Shown here one piece after another: positions 1 to 7,562 of a DNA stretch of 64,000 nucleotides (the stretch's first letter is position 1; every line of letters starts with the position of its first letter). A program made the translations under genes and the position numbers. The notes below the pieces were generated by a model. It was given only the letters and a program-made list of their open reading frames with translations, searched no databases and was not told the DNA's origin. The stretch spans positions 1-64,000 of the IMG/VR virus record IMGVR_UViG_3300045972_000152. One strand, 5' to 3'. This stretch comes from a virus.

Positions 1-159
1 GAATTTTCGATAGAGGCGGGTATGTTGGGAAAAGCTGTGGTCACCTTTGAAGGCGCTGCTTTAGAACTTGGGCCGATCATTGGTGGCGACATGATAACTC
101 ACATGGTAACGCGCCGAATTACCGGACCTCCCCCGAACGTACCCAAAAGGAGCTTCTAA
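1..159 (+). CDS. C-terminal fragment of an unrecognised protein
   Basis: The reading frame is open from the first base and stops at TAA 157-159, giving the last 52 residues of a protein that starts outside the window. The fragment is moderately hydrophobic with a Gly-rich stretch and ends in a short basic Pro/Arg/Lys tail. The stop lies two bases before the ligase ATG, and the ligase ribosome binding site (AAAAGGAGC) lies inside this gene, so the two are probably co-transcribed. I do not recognise the family. Confidence 0.6.
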   Translation, partial: EFSIEAGMLGKAVVTFEGAALELGPIIGGDMITHMVTRRITGPPPNVPKRSF

Positions 160-161
160 AA

Positions 162-1085
162 ATGGTCAAGCGCCCTATGAAAGCTCCGAGTAAGCAGATT
201 ACCGAAGCACGGCTAGACTCCGACATATACCCCGTTTACGGCTCTCCTAAGCTAGACGGCTATTGCTGTCTGTGTGAGAACGGGGCCTTTACCTCAACCC
301 TCAAGCCTATCGGTAACGAATTCATCCGGCGCATCCTTTCTAATCCAATCTATAACGGATTGCATGGGGAGATAGTTATCGGTCCTCCTAACCATCCTGA
401 TGCTTTTAACCGGACCACCGGACCTGTCCGCGCAAAGGACGGCAAGCCCAACTTTAAACTGTACGTATTCGATAACTTCACCAATACCAAACTCAGTTAC
501 GGAGAGCGATACGAGAACCTAGCTGGGCGCTGTGCGGTAAGCATACCGTTTGTCGAACTACTCCCGCAAGTGATATTGAAGAATAAAAAAGAGGTACGCC
601 ATTTCGAAAAAGGTTGCATCGACCTTGGCTATGAGGGGGCAATGATCCGCACCCTTTGGGCACCCTACAAGGAGGGTCGCTGCACAGATAAAGAGGGTTA
701 CATCTGGAAGCTCAAACCGACCGAGGACGCTGAAGGTGTGATAGTAGGCTTTTACGAGAAGCTAAAGAACAACAACGAGGCGTTTGCAAACGAGCTGGGG
801 CTTACCCGCCGTTCCTCACACCGCGAAAACAAGGAAGGCGCTGGTACTACCGGGGGTTTCCTCCTCCGCACGACCACCAAAGGGCTTCCTTGGACCGGAC
901 AAATTATCAGGTGTGGCGCAGCCGCTAACATGAAGGTCGACGAACTTTGGTATATCTGGACTCACAAAGACGAATTCATGGGGCGCACTGGCACCTACAA
1001 GTATCAGGCTGTCGGCTCCATTGATCTTCCCCGCCAAGCAATCTGGAAAGGGTTTCGGAATAAAGATGATATAACTGAATTCTAA
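162..1085 (+). CDS. ATP-dependent DNA ligase
   Basis: Seals nicks in duplex DNA through an enzyme-adenylate intermediate. The sequence shows the nucleotidyltransferase core. Motif I is KLDG near residues 30-33, whose lysine would carry AMP. EGAMIR near residue 160 is the motif IV region, and the WKLKP segment near residue 182 is the motif V region. At 307 residues it is a compact phage ligase with a short C-terminal oligonucleotide-binding part (GQIIRCG onwards) and no extra N-terminal domain. An AAAAGGAGC site supports the ATG. It heads a plus-strand run that continues into the Rad50/Mre11 genes, fitting a repair and replication role. The family call is secure; the substrate preference is not visible. 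Confidence 0.92.
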   Translation: MVKRPMKAPSKQITEARLDSDIYPVYGSPKLDGYCCLCENGAFTSTLKPIGNEFIRRILSNPIYNGLHGEIVIGPPNHPDAFNRTTGPVRAKDGKPNFKLYVFDNFTNTKLSYGERYENLAGRCAVSIPFVELLPQVILKNKKEVRHFEKGCIDLGYEGAMIRTLWAPYKEGRCTDKEGYIWKLKPTEDAEGVIVGFYEKLKNNNEAFANELGLTRRSSHRENKEGAGTTGGFLLRTTTKGLPWTGQIIRCGAAANMKVDELWYIWTHKDEFMGRTGTYKYQAVGSIDLPRQAIWKGFRNKDDITEF

Positions 1086-1098
1086 AGGAGACACGACA

Positions 1099-1263
1099 AT
1101 GGACTGCCGACACTGTGAAGAGTACATCGAGAATAACGGACCCTGCAAGGGTTGCCTCAACTGTATCCATGGTGAAGCAGAGCCGTGGGATGAACCATGC
1201 AAAGCCTGTCTAAAGGACGGCACTTGCCACCACAAAACCGTAAGCGTGGGAGAATCGGCATGA
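1099..1263 (+). CDS. small Cys-rich protein (54 aa), probable zinc binder
   Basis: A short gene with a good AAAGGAG site 8 bases before ATG 1099. It encodes 54 residues with seven cysteines in CxxC-type pairs (CRHC, CKGC, CKAC) plus several histidines, so binding of one or two zinc ions is likely. Its TGA overlaps the ATG of the next gene in ATGA form, which indicates translational coupling. Function is unknown. It is one of many tiny Cys-pair proteins in this genome. Confidence 0.7.
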   Translation: MDCRHCEEYIENNGPCKGCLNCIHGEAEPWDEPCKACLKDGTCHHKTVSVGESA

Positions 1264-1391
1264 AAGTAAAGAACCCTGAGCCGGGGCGTTATTGCCCCGA
1301 TAGTCCACCCGAAGGCAAGCGCGGGATTTGCCCCGTTTGTGGAGTGCCTTACAAACCCCCAGTCAAAGAGGAAGGCGATGGCAAGGAATGA
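1260..1391 (+). CDS. small CPVCG zinc-ribbon-like protein (43 aa)
   Basis: Starts at ATG 1260, overlapping the stop of the previous gene, and ends inside the start of the Rad50-like gene. It has one CPVCG knuckle plus one upstream cysteine, too little for a full zinc ribbon alone, so metal binding would need a partner or dimer. An upstream in-frame start at 1197 is possible, but it lies inside the preceding Cys-rich gene and lacks a binding site. Function unknown. Confidence 0.55.
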   Translation: MKVKNPEPGRYCPDSPPEGKRGICPVCGVPYKPPVKEEGDGKE

Positions 1392-2580
1392 CGGAATAAT
1401 CAGTCGTATAGTTCTTGAAAACATCGAATCCCATAAAAAGACTGTGCTTGACCTCAAACCGGGGGTTAACGCAATCGTGGGATTATCCGATGCTGGAAAG
1501 TCTGCTATCCTCCGGGGTGTCGGACTTGTCTTCACTAATAAGGGCCTTCGCCGCTCTTGGTGGGGCGGGGTATCTGATGTGGAGATTACTTTTACCGATG
1601 GTAATGTTGTTTCCCGGCAGACCGACAAGAAGAACAAGTATTTCCTCCTCAACGACACAGTTGATAACGAGTACGAGGCATTCCGGCACGAAATACCCGA
1701 GGAGGTGCAAGAGGCCCTGAACGTTGACGAAATCAATATCAGCCGACAGATGGACCCTCATTTCCTACTCAGTGACAGCGGGGGTGACGTTGCTAAAGCC
1801 CTGAACCGCGCCTGTAACCTTCAGGTAATTGACACAGCAATCACCAGCATCAAAAGCATGGCCAAAGCCAACTCCTCAGCTATCAAAGAGAAAGAGGACC
1901 ACATGCGAAACTTGGAGGCCAAACGGGACTCCTTTGCGTATCTTGCTGAAATGGAGGTGGAGGTTGAACGATACGAATTACTACTTGCTCAGGAACATGC
2001 GTGCGAAGTGGAGCATTCTTCGTTATCGGCACTCCTTGAGCAAATTCAGGAACAACAAAAGGAACTATCGGAAATCGAATTCGTCCTTGAGTCTGAAAAG
2101 GAAGTCTCAGATATTCAATCTCTACTTGAAGTGCGTATCGGGGTGTCTGAGAAGATTCTGACCCTTCATCGTATTGTGTTGAGAATTCAGCAAGATACGG
2201 AAAAAAGTGGCGAGCATGAATGGGCCTTAGGAGCCGAAACGCAGGTGACCGAAGCCCTTTCCTTGGGTAGGGAACGCGAAGCCCTTACCGCTAGTATTTC
2301 GCAGTTAGATTGTATTTTGCGGAATGTGCGCGGTCATGAGACTGATTCAAAGGCGTGCGTGGCCCTCATTGCTGCCGAACCTGAGATATTTGCCGTACAA
2401 AAGTTGATAAGTGAAAGAGCTGATATCAAAAAAGACGGTCAGGCACTTCAGAACCTTCTTCAGCATATCGCTGACCTTTCTCTCAAGGCCAAAAACTCCG
2501 AACTGAGGATAATGGAAATGGAACAGGAATTCGACCTTGCGTTTCCAGATAACTGCCCGTTGTGCGGAGGTCAACCGTGA
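1378..2580 (+). CDS. Rad50/SbcC-like ATPase, N-terminal half with zinc hook
   Basis: A 400-residue protein with a Walker A loop (GLSDAGKS, about residues 36-43) in the context usual for Rad50/SMC N-lobes. A long Glu/Leu/Lys-rich coiled coil runs from about 160 to 390, and the protein ends at a CPLCG zinc hook six residues before the stop. In normal Rad50/SbcC the chain would return through a second coil to the C-lobe with signature motif and Walker B. Here those parts are a separate gene at 4978-5592. The start at ATG 1378 follows GAGGAAGG; the frame is open further upstream but has no better start. With the Mre11-like nuclease it should form a DNA-end processing complex. Confidence 0.82.
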   Translation: MARNDGIISRIVLENIESHKKTVLDLKPGVNAIVGLSDAGKSAILRGVGLVFTNKGLRRSWWGGVSDVEITFTDGNVVSRQTDKKNKYFLLNDTVDNEYEAFRHEIPEEVQEALNVDEINISRQMDPHFLLSDSGGDVAKALNRACNLQVIDTAITSIKSMAKANSSAIKEKEDHMRNLEAKRDSFAYLAEMEVEVERYELLLAQEHACEVEHSSLSALLEQIQEQQKELSEIEFVLESEKEVSDIQSLLEVRIGVSEKILTLHRIVLRIQQDTEKSGEHEWALGAETQVTEALSLGREREALTASISQLDCILRNVRGHETDSKACVALIAAEPEIFAVQKLISERADIKKDGQALQNLLQHIADLSLKAKNSELRIMEMEQEFDLAFPDNCPLCGGQP

Positions 2581-2717
2581 GAACTAGCGCAGAGCGTCTT
2601 GAAGAATCGCAGAGGTTGATATCTCAATACTTGGTGAAAAGTCATAAGGACAAAGATAGCAATTCTCTATTTGTAGGTTTGGTGAAATTCAACAAGAGGT
2701 GGAAAGACTGCAATTAG
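2577..2717 (+). CDS. short ORF (46 aa), possibly one half of a frameshifted coiled-coil gene
   Basis: GTG 2577 overlaps the stop of the Rad50-like N-half (GTGA), so it would be translationally coupled. The frame gives 46 residues with a charged helical start. In the -1 frame, from 2660 to TGA 2762-2764, lies a strongly heptad-like coil (QQEVERLQLEI, then NELAIRR). Its stop overlaps the GTG of the Mre11-like gene in the same GTGA style. A -1 shift between 2660 and 2714 would fuse both into one coiled-coil protein of about 62 residues. I cannot tell a programmed shift from an indel. Confidence 0.45.
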   Translation: MRTSAERLEESQRLISQYLVKSHKDKDSNSLFVGLVKFNKRWKDCN

Positions 2718-2760
2718 AAATCAAATCCTATGAAAATGAATTAGCAATAAGGAGGGGTTT

Positions 2761-3681
2761 GTGAGAAAAGCTGACGGAATCATCTGTTCCGATATTCACT
2801 TGAGGCTCGACGTGCCTGAGTGTCGCACTGATAACTTCCTTGCGGCTCAGTCTCGTAAGCTTTCCTTTATCTCCGATCTTCAGCAAAAGCACGAATGCCC
2901 TGTGCTATGTGGTGGTGACATTTATCATCATTGGAAGGCGGTACCGCAGTTGTTGGGCATGACGTGCCGTGAGCTTCCCCGGTACTTCATCACAATCCCC
3001 GGCCAGCATGACCTCCCTGCGCACTCCATTGAAAACATCGAACGCGCAGGGATTGACGTGCTGTGTGCAGCTGGTAAGATCATCATGCTTGCCCCTTCTA
3101 CCGAGCTTGACATTCAGATACCGTGCAATTCCCGCAACGAATTCATGTGGGTATCTGGTTTCCCGTGGGGCGAACCCTTGGCAGGTACCCAGTACAGCGG
3201 GATCAACGTGGCTTTGATACATTACCTTGTCTTTCAGGGGCAAGAGCCTTTCCCCGGAGCGGCGCAGGTAGGTGGGACCGGGAAAGCAATCATTCGCCAG
3301 ATGCCCGGTTTCCAGCTTATCGTATCCGGTGATAATCATCAAACTTTCGTGGAGCGGGTAGGCGGGACGGTTCTTGTCAATCCCGGCTCCATGATGAGAC
3401 AAACAGCGGCTCAGGCCGACCATAAGCCCTGTGTATTCCTCTGGTACGCCGACACCAATGAGGTTGAACAGGTTTTTCTTCCTATCGAAAATGACGTGAT
3501 AAGCCGTGAGCACATAGACGTTAAGACAGAGAAGAACGAGCGCCTTGAGGCTTACGTCAAATCACTTGCGACTAATATAACCGTATCACTTTCCTTTGAA
3601 GATAACATGAAAGTGAAGATCGCAGCAAGTGGAGTGCGGACGCCGGTTCAGAAACTTATCTATAAAGCCATGGGGAAATAG
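2761..3681 (+). CDS. Mre11/SbcD-like metallophosphoesterase nuclease
   Basis: A calcineurin-like phosphoesterase of 306 residues. Visible motifs are SDIH (10-13), CGGD (50-53), PGQHD (80-84), a single His in LIHYL near 154, and SGDNH near 190. Together these form the two-metal site. The third motif has Gln where GNHD is usual, and the last has Asp where GHxH is usual. Both variants occur in this broad superfamily, but metal ligation should be checked. GTG 2761 after AAGGAGGGG is the start, overlapping the preceding -1-frame stop. It sits between the two Rad50-like halves, so it is most likely their nuclease partner in recombination or DNA-end processing. Confidence 0.85.
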   Translation: MRKADGIICSDIHLRLDVPECRTDNFLAAQSRKLSFISDLQQKHECPVLCGGDIYHHWKAVPQLLGMTCRELPRYFITIPGQHDLPAHSIENIERAGIDVLCAAGKIIMLAPSTELDIQIPCNSRNEFMWVSGFPWGEPLAGTQYSGINVALIHYLVFQGQEPFPGAAQVGGTGKAIIRQMPGFQLIVSGDNHQTFVERVGGTVLVNPGSMMRQTAAQADHKPCVFLWYADTNEVEQVFLPIENDVISREHIDVKTEKNERLEAYVKSLATNITVSLSFEDNMKVKIAASGVRTPVQKLIYKAMGK

Positions 3682-3682
3682 T

Positions 3683-4408
3683 ATGTACCTTTGGGATGAA
3701 ATCTGGGTATATCATGACGCTTCTGATAGTTGTTGTGTTACCCACCGCTGTGACCTCTTGTGGGGAGAACTTGACGAAATAGGCCCCGCTACTGATAAGA
3801 CCACAATCGAATGCAAACAGCTTCTACTTGCTCAAGGATGGAGTCGAAAGGATATAAAACAAATAACCATAGAACAACCGGAGGCAACAATGGAATTCCC
3901 GCAAGTCTTCGCAACTGATTTTCTCACCCCCTCTAACAAGGTTTATAAAGGCGTAGCTGCGATGATGAATATGGACCCCGGATTTGAGGGGACTCCGTTT
4001 ATCATCACCGCCCCGGACATGAAGACTCTGGAACGTGTTTGGGATATGCTGTCTAAAACTAAACTTGACGTTAGTTGCTGTGCCGATGTTGTTGAGGGCT
4101 TCATCGGTGCTGTGCAATACGTTACCGGATCTTGCGAACCCAGCACCTTGGAGAAACCCCAGACACCAGCCCTGTATGGAGTCGATAGTCTTATCTGGAT
4201 TTATGACGTACAGGAAGATAAGATTTTCGTGGATTTCCGTGGTAGCTATGAAGCTTACAAAAGTTACCGCGAACTTCAGGAAATCGGACCTGCCACCTAC
4301 GTGGCCCCGACCATAGAGTGCAAGCAACTCCTTTTGAAACTTGGATGGAGTCGTGAGGACATTCGGGAAGTAACTATCGTGGAGGGATATGATGAGATAC
4401 CTTTCTAG
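3683..4408 (+). CDS. unrecognised protein with an internal duplication (241 aa)
   Basis: Starts at ATG 3683, two bases after the Mre11-like stop, behind GGGGAAA. Two copies of a module of about 60 residues flank a unique centre. Each copy ends in EIGPAT, TIECKQLLL, GWSR-DI and a VTI/ITI strand (roughly residues 30-65 and 195-235). A strong internal site (GGAGGC) precedes the in-frame ATG 3890, so a shorter protein lacking the first copy could also be made. No family is recognised. It lies between the Rad50 halves, but nothing in the sequence links it to DNA repair. Confidence 0.65.
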   Translation: MYLWDEIWVYHDASDSCCVTHRCDLLWGELDEIGPATDKTTIECKQLLLAQGWSRKDIKQITIEQPEATMEFPQVFATDFLTPSNKVYKGVAAMMNMDPGFEGTPFIITAPDMKTLERVWDMLSKTKLDVSCCADVVEGFIGAVQYVTGSCEPSTLEKPQTPALYGVDSLIWIYDVQEDKIFVDFRGSYEAYKSYRELQEIGPATYVAPTIECKQLLLKLGWSREDIREVTIVEGYDEIPF

Positions 4409-4736
4409 CATCATGAAGTATATTTTTGGCATATTTCTCCTGTACGTGGTAGTATGCTTCTGGACAATGGTATTTGATATCGTGTCAGCCATGCACCACG
4501 CCGAAGCTGTCAGCGGCTGGCTGTTCTTCCTGTCCAACGGCATTTGGTGCTTGTTCTCGCTCTGGTTGATCTTCCGCATGGAAGTGCATATCAAATACAA
4601 GCGGATCATGTGCGAGCGTATTTGGGCACTTGAACGTGAGTTTGCACGGCAGCAGAAAATCATCGAATCCCAGACACTACGGCTTTTCATTTACAAGAAC
4701 ATGATTGACTCATTCCGCTTTCTAAGGAGGAAGTAA
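4389..4736 (+). CDS. small membrane protein with two helices and a basic coil (115 aa)
   Basis: Two hydrophobic segments, about residues 10-33 (IFGIFLLYVVVCFW onwards) and 43-63, are followed by a charged helical tail rich in Arg, Glu and Gln. This predicts an inner-membrane hairpin with a cytoplasmic coil. GTGGAGG lies just upstream; ATG 4389 and 4392 are both possible. It overlaps the previous gene by 20 bases and its TAA overlaps the next ATG (TAATG). Finding it between Rad50-like halves is odd. Function unknown. Confidence 0.65.
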   Translation: MMRYLSSIMKYIFGIFLLYVVVCFWTMVFDIVSAMHHAEAVSGWLFFLSNGIWCLFSLWLIFRMEVHIKYKRIMCERIWALEREFARQQKIIESQTLRLFIYKNMIDSFRFLRRK

Positions 4737-4981
4737 TGCCTACCGATGCAGATATCAAATGGCTCACAGACTTTAAAGCCGAGATTGACCAAGCTAAGAT
4801 CGACAAGGCTGGCATTGATGGCGCTATCAATCAGAATATGGCTCGCCTCAAATCGGAATTCGGGTGCGGGTCCGTAGCTCAGGGCAACAGCAAGCTTCAG
4901 GCCCTCAAGACTAAGAAAGAACAACTTGACGTACAGATAGAGGACTCCGTTGCGGTTCTCAAGGAGAAATACGGGCAATGA
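4736..4981 (+). CDS. small coiled-coil protein (81 aa), candidate missing Rad50 arm
   Basis: Almost entirely helical and charged, with heptad-like spacing of Ala, Leu and Ile. Its TGA overlaps the ATG of the Rad50-like C-half (ATGA). From position and composition I infer that it may supply part of the returning coiled-coil arm that the split Rad50 lacks. It has a single Cys and therefore no second zinc hook. This is inference; it could also be an independent helper. Confidence 0.6.
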   Translation: MPTDADIKWLTDFKAEIDQAKIDKAGIDGAINQNMARLKSEFGCGSVAQGNSKLQALKTKKEQLDVQIEDSVAVLKEKYGQ

Positions 4982-5592
4982 ACTTCAGACAGATATTGGA
5001 ACAGCGCAAGGGTCAGCTTCAGCAGACCGAGGAAATGCTTTCCGCTGTCTATACTGAACTTGACCGACTGGACGCTGAGAAGATTGATATCGAAGAGGCG
5101 CAAACCACCATCATGGAGGTTGCTGAAGAGACACAGAGGGAACTTGAGTTTCATATCAGCGCCCTCGTTTCCATGGCTCTTGCTTCCGTATTCGATGATC
5201 CATACCAGCTTCAAATTGAATTCACCCAGAAGCGCAACCAAACTGAGGCCGAGCTTTCATTTATGCGCGGCAACAATAAAGTAGATGATCCGCTGAACGG
5301 GGCCGGTGGAGGGGCCTGTGACGTTGCAGCTTTCGGTTTGAGAATAGCCATGTGGACGCTAAAAAGACCCCATACGCGCCCGATCATGGTACTAGACGAA
5401 CCTTTCCCTAGACTCAAGGGGGCGCAAGCCAATCTGAGGGCTTTACAAATGGTCAAGCGCATTTCAGATGAACTGGGTATTCAGGTTCTGATGATATCGG
5501 ACGAACGGGTACCTATGGAGGACATAGAAGCGGCGGCAGATAACGTTATCAAAATCGCAATAAAAGGAGGAGTGAGTTATGTCGCACCGTAA
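4978..5592 (+). CDS. Rad50/SbcC-like ATPase, C-terminal half
   Basis: 204 residues starting with a coiled coil (about 1-60). The C-lobe of an ABC/Rad50 ATPase follows: a signature-like GGGACDVAAF near residue 112-121, then Walker B IMVLDEP near 140-146 with a following D-loop region, and the final strand/helix with SDERV. No Walker A is present, so it needs the N-half at 1378-2580 to make an ATP site. Translation is coupled to the coil gene before it (ATGA), and it overlaps the next gene by 14 bases. Confidence 0.82.
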   Translation: MNFRQILEQRKGQLQQTEEMLSAVYTELDRLDAEKIDIEEAQTTIMEVAEETQRELEFHISALVSMALASVFDDPYQLQIEFTQKRNQTEAELSFMRGNNKVDDPLNGAGGGACDVAAFGLRIAMWTLKRPHTRPIMVLDEPFPRLKGAQANLRALQMVKRISDELGIQVLMISDERVPMEDIEAAADNVIKIAIKGGVSYVAP

Positions 5593-5986
5593 CCCCTATG
5601 ACGGAGAAGGACATATAGCATCATGTCACTGGATCACCAGCAGAGGTATCTTAGCTTGTAACTGCACAGGATTGCGCGTTGCAACGGTGGGTACCAGAAT
5701 CGACCTCAATACCCATCCCCTTTCAGACTTCTTCAGGGCAGTTGTAGGGGAATACGAAAGGGGGCTCAACAAATACGGGGAATGGAAAGAGAAGGGCGAA
5801 CAGTGGCAACAAGATGCTGTAGAAAGTGAATGTCTGGAATGGAAGGCCACTACGTTATCAGATAAACACGAAGCACGGGAAATGCAGGAACTGACTCACA
5901 TGGGTAATGTGGCTGGCAAGAGATACAACGAGATTCGGGATCATCTGGATCAAGAACACGAAGCGAAAACAACCAGCTTGGAGTGA
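5579..5986 (+). CDS. unrecognised phage protein (135 aa)
   Basis: Start ATG 5579 follows AAAGGAGG inside the Rad50 C-half. The protein is soluble, with a Cys/His-containing N-terminal part (CHW, CNC) and a helical C-terminal part rich in Glu, Lys and Tyr (YERGLNKYGEW). The helical part resembles small phage proteins of unknown role that carry conserved Lys-Tyr-Gly and Glu-Leu-Thr-His segments. I assign no function. Confidence 0.6.
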   Translation: MSHRNPYDGEGHIASCHWITSRGILACNCTGLRVATVGTRIDLNTHPLSDFFRAVVGEYERGLNKYGEWKEKGEQWQQDAVESECLEWKATTLSDKHEAREMQELTHMGNVAGKRYNEIRDHLDQEHEAKTTSLE

Positions 5987-5997
5987 CAGGGGGAACC

Positions 5998-6171
5998 ATG
6001 ACGATTGTAGCGAAGCTTGCTGTGCCTGTGATATGTCCTCACACAGAGTGCGGCCTAGTTATGGAAGTGCTAGGGGAAGGCGAGTTTCAATATCTGGAAT
6101 GCGTAAACCCCGAACACAACCAGAAATACGAAGTACCGCAAGTCAAACTTAAAGTTGTATCATGGAGATAA
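5998..6171 (+). CDS. small CxxxxC protein (57 aa), possible zinc binder
   Basis: ATG 5998 sits 5 bases after AGGGGGAA; a GTG at 5983 overlapping the previous stop is an alternative start. It holds ICPHTECG and LECVNPEH, which together could bind one zinc. It is the last plus-strand gene before the convergent terminator. Function unknown. Confidence 0.6.
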   Translation: MTIVAKLAVPVICPHTECGLVMEVLGEGEFQYLECVNPEHNQKYEVPQVKLKVVSWR

Positions 6172-6206
6172 AAAAGGCCCCCGGTAATCGCGCCGGGGGC
6201 CTTTCG
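6171..6206. terminator. bidirectional intrinsic terminator
   Basis: A perfect 12-bp stem (6173-6184 with 6193-6204) and an 8-base loop, with A-rich sequence on the left and T-rich on the right, so it has a U-tract in both directions. It separates the converging plus-strand and minus-strand transcription units. Confidence 0.9.
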
Positions 6207-6231
6207 CATATCTACGTTCCTTCTGATCCTT

Positions 6232-6687
6232 TTAAACCCCCGGCTGTTTCTCCGGTGGAGCCGCCGCAGCCTGACTTTGCACGCTCGCGGCAATGCTCTG
6301 GATGGCATCGTTAGCGGCCATGATCTTCGCCGCTGCGCTCGCCGCCTCCCCCTTCGCATTGATTGCCGTCATGACGCTCTGGGCTAACGGATCAACCTGT
6401 AACGCAACGGTTGCCGCTTTCAATTCCACCCCCGCAATCTTTTCGATGGTAGGGTTAACCTGTCCCGTGGTATGGTTAGTGCCGAGGGAAACGAGGCCCG
6501 AGGTCACCATGCCAGCCGCTCCGGTCACGGTTGCGGTGTTGACCGGAATCATGCCGGTTGCCATGCCGTAGGCCGCAGCGCCACCCGCAGCGATTTTGCC
6601 GACACCGCTCATGCTGCTGATCGGGTCAGCCACGATGTTCGAAAAGAAGTTCTTGAAGAAACTACCGATTTTCTGCCAGAAGCCCAT
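6232..6687 (-). CDS. Ala/Gly-rich protein with amphipathic N-terminus, candidate holin
   Basis: 151 residues. The first 24 form an amphipathic, Phe/Trp/Lys-containing helix. A long Ala/Gly/Val/Thr-rich stretch (about 28-70) that could insert in a membrane follows, then a charged Ala-rich C-terminal helix. It follows AAAGGAGATA and is the last gene of the minus-strand lysis region. Its place next to an endolysin makes a holin or membrane-active role plausible, but no holin family is recognised. A minor virion protein is the main alternative. Confidence 0.5.
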   Translation of the reverse strand: MGFWQKIGSFFKNFFSNIVADPISSMSGVGKIAAGGAAAYGMATGMIPVNTATVTGAAGMVTSGLVSLGTNHTTGQVNPTIEKIAGVELKAATVALQVDPLAQSVMTAINAKGEAASAAAKIMAANDAIQSIAASVQSQAAAAPPEKQPGV

Positions 6688-6767
6688 GATGTATCTCCTT
6701 TGTTGGGGTTAACTTCATTAAACATGGCGACGATACAACAAATTTAAATCTTGTGCAAGATAAACTT

Positions 6768-7268
6768 TTAGGCGCAGGTTTCTATGCGAAGCTTCAACCA
6801 GTTCTGAAGTTCTGATGTAAGAATCTTGAACGCATCGTGAGGGGAGGTCTGCTGGGGAATCCACCCCATGAATAGACCGATAGCCTGAAGTACGTAAACA
6901 CAGGACTCCGAGCATATCCACTTGTCCGGTGAGGAAAGAGAAATGGGAATCGGAAGGAAGTCGAGTGCAATGTGATTGAAGCCGTAGCCGGGGGCCTTGC
7001 CGGTCAGACCCTTGCAGATCATTTCCGCCAGCGACCTGACAAATCTCTCATCATCCGAGGTGCAAGGAATTTCGATGATATCCCATTCCTTATCATCCGG
7101 GTCATAAAGGTCTTTACGGTCACAGAAACGGGGTCCGAGTTCGGTAGTGGAAGAGAAGAACTTGCCATCGCTGAACTGAATCTCAGTGTGAGCGTGAGGG
7201 CCTTCCACTAACATGATACCCTTTTCCCATAACTGATCGTTCGCTTTCAGGAACCACATTGATAACAT
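6768..7268 (-). CDS. permuted papain-like (NlpC/P60-clan) hydrolase
   Basis: 166 residues in a circularly permuted order. The likely catalytic His comes early (HAHTEIQF, about 25-32) and the Cys late (WICSESC, about 117-123), as in the YaeF/YiiX-type permuted papain-like amidases. A second His follows YGFN near 100. Start ATG 7268 follows AGGAGGC. It lies in the lysis region, so cleavage of a peptidoglycan peptide or lipid amide is a fair inference. No signal peptide is visible, so export or virion association is not explained. Confidence 0.65.
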   Translation of the reverse strand: MLSMWFLKANDQLWEKGIMLVEGPHAHTEIQFSDGKFFSSTTELGPRFCDRKDLYDPDDKEWDIIEIPCTSDDERFVRSLAEMICKGLTGKAPGYGFNHIALDFLPIPISLSSPDKWICSESCVYVLQAIGLFMGWIPQQTSPHDAFKILTSELQNWLKLRIETCA

Positions 7269-7279
7269 CTTGTTGCCTC

Positions 7280-7381
7280 CTATTTAAGTTTGGTGCAACC
7301 CACGCATTCCTTGCTTTGGTTGCAATGACCGTACTGTCTGAGTACGGGGCAATCTATCCTACTCTTTGCAGTTATATCCAT
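7280..7381 (-). CDS. tiny Cys-rich protein (33 aa)
   Basis: ATG 7381 lies inside the end of the lipoprotein gene, with GCGGAG upstream. The 33 residues contain DCPVLRQYGHC and KECVGC, four cysteines that could hold a zinc. The frame is open further upstream (to 7468), but those starts lie deep inside the lipoprotein gene. Support is modest. Confidence 0.45.
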   Translation of the reverse strand: MDITAKSRIDCPVLRQYGHCNQSKECVGCTKLK

Positions 7382-7562
7382 GACAAGCTCCGCATTTCTT
7401 GACATAGTGACCTGACAGACTGAGGCCCCACGCCGTTTTTCCCGAAGAGAACACAGCGCCATCCTCAAAAGTTCGCCCCGCCTGTACCCCAGCGTTTATA
7501 TCCTGAAGCGTGTAGCCGCAGGAACCGAGGAGCAGCGGGGCGAAGAGTAGCAGCGACCTCAA
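7359..7562 (-). CDS. small lipoprotein, candidate outer-membrane spanin (67 aa)
   Basis: The N-terminus is a lipoprotein signal: Arg, a Leu/Phe/Pro-rich core and the lipobox LLGSC near residues 11-15, which predicts a lipidated mature protein of about 52 residues. TTG 7562 overlaps the endolysin stop (TTGA), so it is translationally coupled. In phages of Gram-negative hosts a short lipoprotein beside the endolysin is often the o-spanin. The mature part has two CxxC-like cysteines, which is unusual for that role. A non-spanin lipoprotein remains possible. Confidence 0.55.
   Translation of the reverse strand: MRSLLLFAPLLLGSCGYTLQDINAGVQAGRTFEDGAVFSSGKTAWGLSLSGHYVKKCGACHGYNCKE

Noticed and set aside
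816-1736. 306-codon minus-strand ORF opposite ligase and Rad50 genes
   Set aside because: Antisense shadow of two well-supported genes, no binding site.
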